From the NCBI GenBank assembly GCA_042568205.1, contig JBHPJE010000003.1, forward strand, positions 36,683 to 100,682: a stretch of 64,000 nt of DNA, in the 5' to 3' direction. Position numbers and translations under genes: made by a program. This stretch comes from JAUVDZ01 sp042568205 (lineage in GTDB: Bacteria > Patescibacteriota > Gracilibacteria > UBA1369 > PNNO01). How positions within the stretch are numbered: position 1 is the first letter of the stretch; each line of letters begins with the position of its first letter. Shown piece by piece: positions 60,497-64,000 of this stretch. A model generated the notes under the pieces. It searched no databases. It was given only the letters and a program-made list of their open reading frames with translations, and was not told where the DNA came from.

Positions 60497-60524
60497 TTGA
60501 CATTATAGTAAAATCTACTATAAT
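60497..60524 (+). promoter_or_regulatory. Consensus promoter with embedded palindromic operator
   Basis: TTGACA (60497-60502), a 16-base spacer and TATAAT (60519-60524). The arms ATTATAGTA (60502-60510) and TACTATAAT (60516-60524) are a perfect 9-bp inverted repeat with a 5-base centre, so a repressor bound here would cover the -10. Leads to the RND efflux operon. Confidence 0.75.
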
Positions 60525-60555
60525 AAGTTCTTATTTTAAAATTGACCCCTTTATA

Positions 60556-62580
60556 ATGCAATATGAAGAACCGGACAGATATGACTTAGTTACTGAGAAG
60601 AAAGACTCTAAACTTTCAAAGTTTTTAAATGTTCTTTTCACTATTGGTCTTGTTGTTGGAATTATCCTCATAGGGATGTATTTTTTTGGAGGTTGTGAAA
60701 ATCAAGAGCAAGCTCAAACAGATGCTGAACAAACAGAGCAAGCAGACATTTTCGAAGATGAATCAACATCCGATGTTGATAGCACTTCCGATGCAATACA
60801 AATTGAAACACTTGAAATTACTCAAGATCCCCTTCAAAGAATCAACTTTCAAAAAGTTGGAACTGTTTCACCATATAAAAGTGCAACGGTTACTGCTCAA
60901 ACTTCAGGTACAGTAAATGATTTTAGCTTTGATGAAGGAGACAACGTAGATGCTGGTGATCAAATAGCACAAATTACTGATTCAACTTCCACTGCTATAG
61001 CAATGATTAACTTTGAAACTGCATTAAAAACTTTAGAAAATTCACAAAAATCTTTAGATAGTACAAAAAACTCAGTTTCAAAAGATATTCAATCAGCTCA
61101 AATCGGCGTAGGTACTGCCCAAATCGGACTTCAAAACGCAATTGACTCATATAATAACTCAATTAGAGCATGGGAAGAACAACTTAGATCATCTAAGTTA
61201 GGAATTCAAAGTGCAGAACTTGGATTAAACGCAGCACAAGAAAACTATTATAATTCGATTGAAAGCAGCGATATTGGATTTGAAAATGTATTAGATCAAT
61301 CTCTTTCTTCAATTATTTCATCATTAACTTTAATTGAAAGTTCTTATGACACTGTAAATGGATTTTTAGTTTATGAAGATGAATTATCAAGCATAACTTC
61401 TAGCTCACGACTAGAAGACATTAGGGATGAAAAAAGTGACTTAGCAGATGCATATGAAGATCTGTTAGATGAATATATGGATATAAATGATGATCAGGAT
61501 TCTGACGATGCATTATATCTTATTGATGACATTCTTGAAACGTTAGATGACAGCCAATACCTATTAATAGATGTAAAAGATGTTGTTGAAGATGCTTTTG
61601 ATTCAGATGAATTAGAAAATTTATCTAGTTTCTTAAGTACAACTGAAAATGGAATAAATACTCTTCAATCTTCAATTGATATGGGAACAAACAGTCTTAT
61701 CATGACTCGTCAGGGACTTGAAAACATAGTTTTGGGTAATCAAATTCAACCTGAAGGTGCATTTAATGGATTAGAAGCTTCTGAAACTCAACTATTGTCT
61801 GCAAGACAGGCTTATCAAATTGCAGTTGCAAATCGCGATTCACAACTTGATGCACAAATGCATTCTGTAGAATTAGCAGAAAAACAATTAGAAGCTGCTG
61901 TTGCTCAATTAGAAAATATTAAAGCAAAATCTAACCTTCAAGTACTTGGTGCAGAAACACAACTTGCACAAGTTGAAGGACAGGCTGATATAGCTGCAGT
62001 TAATTTAGGAGGAAATGAAATCGCTTCTCCAATTGATGGAGTACTATTAGATAAATATATTGAAGAAGGAAACTATGTTAATCCTGGTCAAAAGGTTGTC
62101 CGCGTTGGAGATATGAGCAAAATCGAAGTAATAGTAAGCTTAACTTCTGAAGAATTAGGATTTGTAAAGATTGGTCAAAATGTTCAAATTGAAGCACCTG
62201 GAGGAATCGTTACAACTGGTAAAGTTACAAAAGTTATGGCGGCTTTAGATCCAATGACCAAAAAAGTAGATGTAAAAATAGTTATTCCAAATAAAGATGC
62301 AAAATTTGTAGCTGGAATGTTTGCAGATGTAAAATTCACAGAAGCTCAAAAAGAATCTGCAGGAGTTTTTGTACCATTTAGAAGTATAATTTTTGAATCT
62401 GATGGTGAATATGTCTATATTGTTGAGAATAACAAAGCAATTAAAAAGGCTGTTAAACTAGGCCAAATATCTGGTAACCAATTAGAAATTATAGATGGTA
62501 TCTCGCTTGGCGATAAGGTTATCACTAAAGGAGCAAAACTAGTTAATGAAGGAGACTATGTTATAGATTTATTTAATTAA
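60556..62580 (+). CDS. RND/HlyD-family efflux adaptor (membrane fusion protein)
   Basis: A 674-residue membrane fusion protein. An N-terminal membrane helix (FLNVLFTIGLVVGIILIGMYFF, about residues 24-46) is followed by GGCENQ, which resembles but does not fit a lipobox. A lipoyl half (GTVSPYKSATVTAQTSGTVNDFSFDEGDNVDAGDQIAQI), a long coiled coil (about 170-470) and the second lipoyl half (ASPIDGVLLDKYIEEGNYVNPGQKVVRVG) then follow, and a beta-barrel ends the chain. The coiled coil is longer than in AcrA. It pairs with the RND pump that begins 11 bases later. Confidence 0.9.
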   Translation: MQYEEPDRYDLVTEKKDSKLSKFLNVLFTIGLVVGIILIGMYFFGGCENQEQAQTDAEQTEQADIFEDESTSDVDSTSDAIQIETLEITQDPLQRINFQKVGTVSPYKSATVTAQTSGTVNDFSFDEGDNVDAGDQIAQITDSTSTAIAMINFETALKTLENSQKSLDSTKNSVSKDIQSAQIGVGTAQIGLQNAIDSYNNSIRAWEEQLRSSKLGIQSAELGLNAAQENYYNSIESSDIGFENVLDQSLSSIISSLTLIESSYDTVNGFLVYEDELSSITSSSRLEDIRDEKSDLADAYEDLLDEYMDINDDQDSDDALYLIDDILETLDDSQYLLIDVKDVVEDAFDSDELENLSSFLSTTENGINTLQSSIDMGTNSLIMTRQGLENIVLGNQIQPEGAFNGLEASETQLLSARQAYQIAVANRDSQLDAQMHSVELAEKQLEAAVAQLENIKAKSNLQVLGAETQLAQVEGQADIAAVNLGGNEIASPIDGVLLDKYIEEGNYVNPGQKVVRVGDMSKIEVIVSLTSEELGFVKIGQNVQIEAPGGIVTTGKVTKVMAALDPMTKKVDVKIVIPNKDAKFVAGMFADVKFTEAQKESAGVFVPFRSIIFESDGEYVYIVENNKAIKKAVKLGQISGNQLEIIDGISLGDKVITKGAKLVNEGDYVIDLFN

Positions 62581-62591
62581 TACGACTTGAA

Positions 62592-64000
62592 ATGACAAAA
62601 TATAGTATTGATGAGCTTAAGGAAATTAAAAAATCACCATGGAACTTTTTTATTAAACATAAAAAGGTAACAACCTTGGTTATTCTCATCTGTACACTTT
62701 GGGGTTTCACTTCTTTTAATGGGATTCCAAAAGAGATCCAACCAGAAGTTGAATTACCATTTGGCTCTGTATTTACTGTATATCCAGGTGCAAATCCTTT
62801 AGATGTTGAAGAATTGGTTACAAATAAAATTGAAACAGCAATTGCAAATGTAGACGATATTAAAACTATAAGTTCAACTTCTCAATTTGGAATGTCGAGT
62901 GTAATAGCTGAATTTGAATCAGGAACAAACGTAGATGATGCTATTGTAGATTTAAGAGATGCTGTTGAAAAAGCTAAGGGGAAGTTACCTGCAGATGCTA
63001 ACGATCCTATAACTGCTTCTTTTAGTGTAAATTCATTCCCTGTAATTGTATTCTCATTATTAAGTGATATACCTGCGGATCAATTAAAAACCGTTGCAGA
63101 AGATGTTCAAAACGATTTAGAAAAGGTTACCGGTGTTTCAGACGTAAATATAATAGGTGCACGTGATAAACAAATTGAAATAAATGTTAATCCAACTGCA
63201 CTTGAAGAATATGAAATAAATATAGATCAAATTGTACAATCAATTAAGGCTTCAAATCTTAATTTCCCTATTGGTGTAATTGAAAATGATGGAGTTAAAT
63301 ACACTTTAAGAGTAGAAGCAGAAGTAACTTCTGCATATGAACTTTCACAAATTCCAATAAAACAATTTTTTAATGAATCTGGCTCTGTAAAGTCAATAAA
63401 ACTAAGTGACATTGCTAAAATTGAAGAAAAATTTCAAGAAAAAACTACAATTGCACGTGTTGGAATTCCTGAAAATGGAACAATTAAAAATGCGATCTCT
63501 CTTCAAATATATAAAAAAGATTCAGCAAATATAGTTGATGTAGCTGAAAGTGCAAAAGACGAATTAGAATTAATGAAAGGTTTAATCATTCCTGAAACCG
63601 TTGATGTTCATATTTCAAATGATAATTCAGAATATTTAACTGAGGATTTTACAACTCTAGGAGCAAATGGAATAGCAACAGTTATTTTAATTCTTGCTTT
63701 CTTATTTGTATTCTTAGGTATTAAAGAAGGATTAATCTCTGCAATCAGTATTCCCCTTTCAATGCTGATCACAATGGCTGTTCTATATTCAATGGGGCAA
63801 TCTTTAAATTCTCTTACATTATTTTCACTGGTATTTGCATTAGGATTATTAATTGATAATGCAGTAATTATTGTTGAAGGTATTTATGAGAATTTAAAAT
63901 CAGGTGAATATACATCGTATGGAGCTGCTGTTTTGGGCGTTTATGAATTTAAATGGCCTATAATTGCAGGTACTTTAACGACAGTATTTGCCTTTCTTCC
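62592..64000 (+). CDS. RND multidrug/heavy-metal efflux pump, 3' end outside window
   Basis: 469 residues of an AcrB-type transporter (full length about 1000). It starts SPWNFFIKHKKVTTLVILICTLWGF (TM1), then the porter domain (YPGANPLDVEELVTNKIETAI), SLLSDI and the IKLSDIAKIEE region. TM2-TM4 follow (VILILAFLFVFLGIKEGLISAISIPLSMLI and FALGLLIDNAVIIVEGIYENL). In TM4 the acidic pair of AcrB (DD) reads D-N, as in many relatives. It exports small molecules using the proton gradient. No outer-membrane channel gene is in the window. Confidence 0.92.
   Translation, partial: MTKYSIDELKEIKKSPWNFFIKHKKVTTLVILICTLWGFTSFNGIPKEIQPEVELPFGSVFTVYPGANPLDVEELVTNKIETAIANVDDIKTISSTSQFGMSSVIAEFESGTNVDDAIVDLRDAVEKAKGKLPADANDPITASFSVNSFPVIVFSLLSDIPADQLKTVAEDVQNDLEKVTGVSDVNIIGARDKQIEINVNPTALEEYEINIDQIVQSIKASNLNFPIGVIENDGVKYTLRVEAEVTSAYELSQIPIKQFFNESGSVKSIKLSDIAKIEEKFQEKTTIARVGIPENGTIKNAISLQIYKKDSANIVDVAESAKDELELMKGLIIPETVDVHISNDNSEYLTEDFTTLGANGIATVILILAFLFVFLGIKEGLISAISIPLSMLITMAVLYSMGQSLNSLTLFSLVFALGLLIDNAVIIVEGIYENLKSGEYTSYGAAVLGVYEFKWPIIAGTLTTVFAFL

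Noticed and set aside
62592..64000. Loss of proton-relay residue in the RND pump (DD to DN)
   Set aside because: The D-N form of this motif is common in related RND transporters, so it does not indicate inactivation.

Overview
The window is 64 kb of AT-rich bacterial DNA (coding parts about 30-35% GC by eye). It uses the standard code: UGA ends many genes, and RF1 is encoded. Small single-domain proteins, tight 1-4 base gene overlaps, SLH-domain and TSP3-repeat surface proteins, a VirB4-like ATPase, a prepilin peptidase, an L31 with a lysine tail and a fairly complete shikimate pathway fit a Patescibacteria (CPR) genome, perhaps near the Peregrinibacteria. That placement is inference; no 16S rRNA lies in the window. 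Nearly every gene starts after an A/T-only leader with no Shine-Dalgarno (SD) sequence, which makes the few strong SD sites stand out.

Layout. 1-751: TatD nuclease (cut by the window edge). 794-7186: glycan assembly and export (two glycosyltransferases, a lipoprotein, an ABC exporter of Wzm/Wzt type), interrupted by a GC-rich RNA gene on the minus strand (4294-4729). 7271-11100: aroF, aroB and an aroA-aroK fusion. 11385-11650: a second GC-rich RNA region on the minus strand with a small SD-led ORF. 11674-18119: a hypothetical protein, a U32 peptidase-family protein, NadB and a large HD-GYP protein. 18176-18856: two paralogous tiny membrane proteins behind a consensus promoter. 18858-22981: prfA, prmC, rpsU and gyrB. 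23054-30095: a FecR-like membrane protein, an SLH/S41 protease and a VirB4-like ATPase with a repeat tail. 30241-37473: gyrA, a TSP3/PKD surface protein, rpmE, aroC, tgt and an HD hydrolase.

37479-39368 is an aromatic amino-acid operon. A Phe/Tyr-rich leader peptide, an antiterminator/terminator pair and a further GC-rich structured element precede a second DAHP synthase and prephenate dehydrogenase. 39365-54347 carries ruvA, an M24 peptidase, a PurQ-PurS fusion, glmS, a cluster of unknown proteins sharing a repeated domain, pyk, ruvC, a TPR protein, pilD, gpmI, manC and a cupin. 54388-57585 is a SecD-SecF fusion carrying parvulin-like inserts, followed by a terminator and tRNA-Arg(UCG). 57748-64000 has a P-loop protein, TlyA, unknown proteins, a DUF1858 protein and an RND efflux adaptor plus pump (cut by the window end) behind a palindromic promoter.

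The most notable points are three. First, ribosome-mediated attenuation appears to control the second DAHP synthase operon. Second, SD use is nearly absent except at rpsU and at two GC-rich RNA loci with their own promoters, which suggests a small SD-dependent regulon. Third, there are unusual domain fusions: SecD-parvulin-SecF, PurQ-PurS and AroA-AroK.
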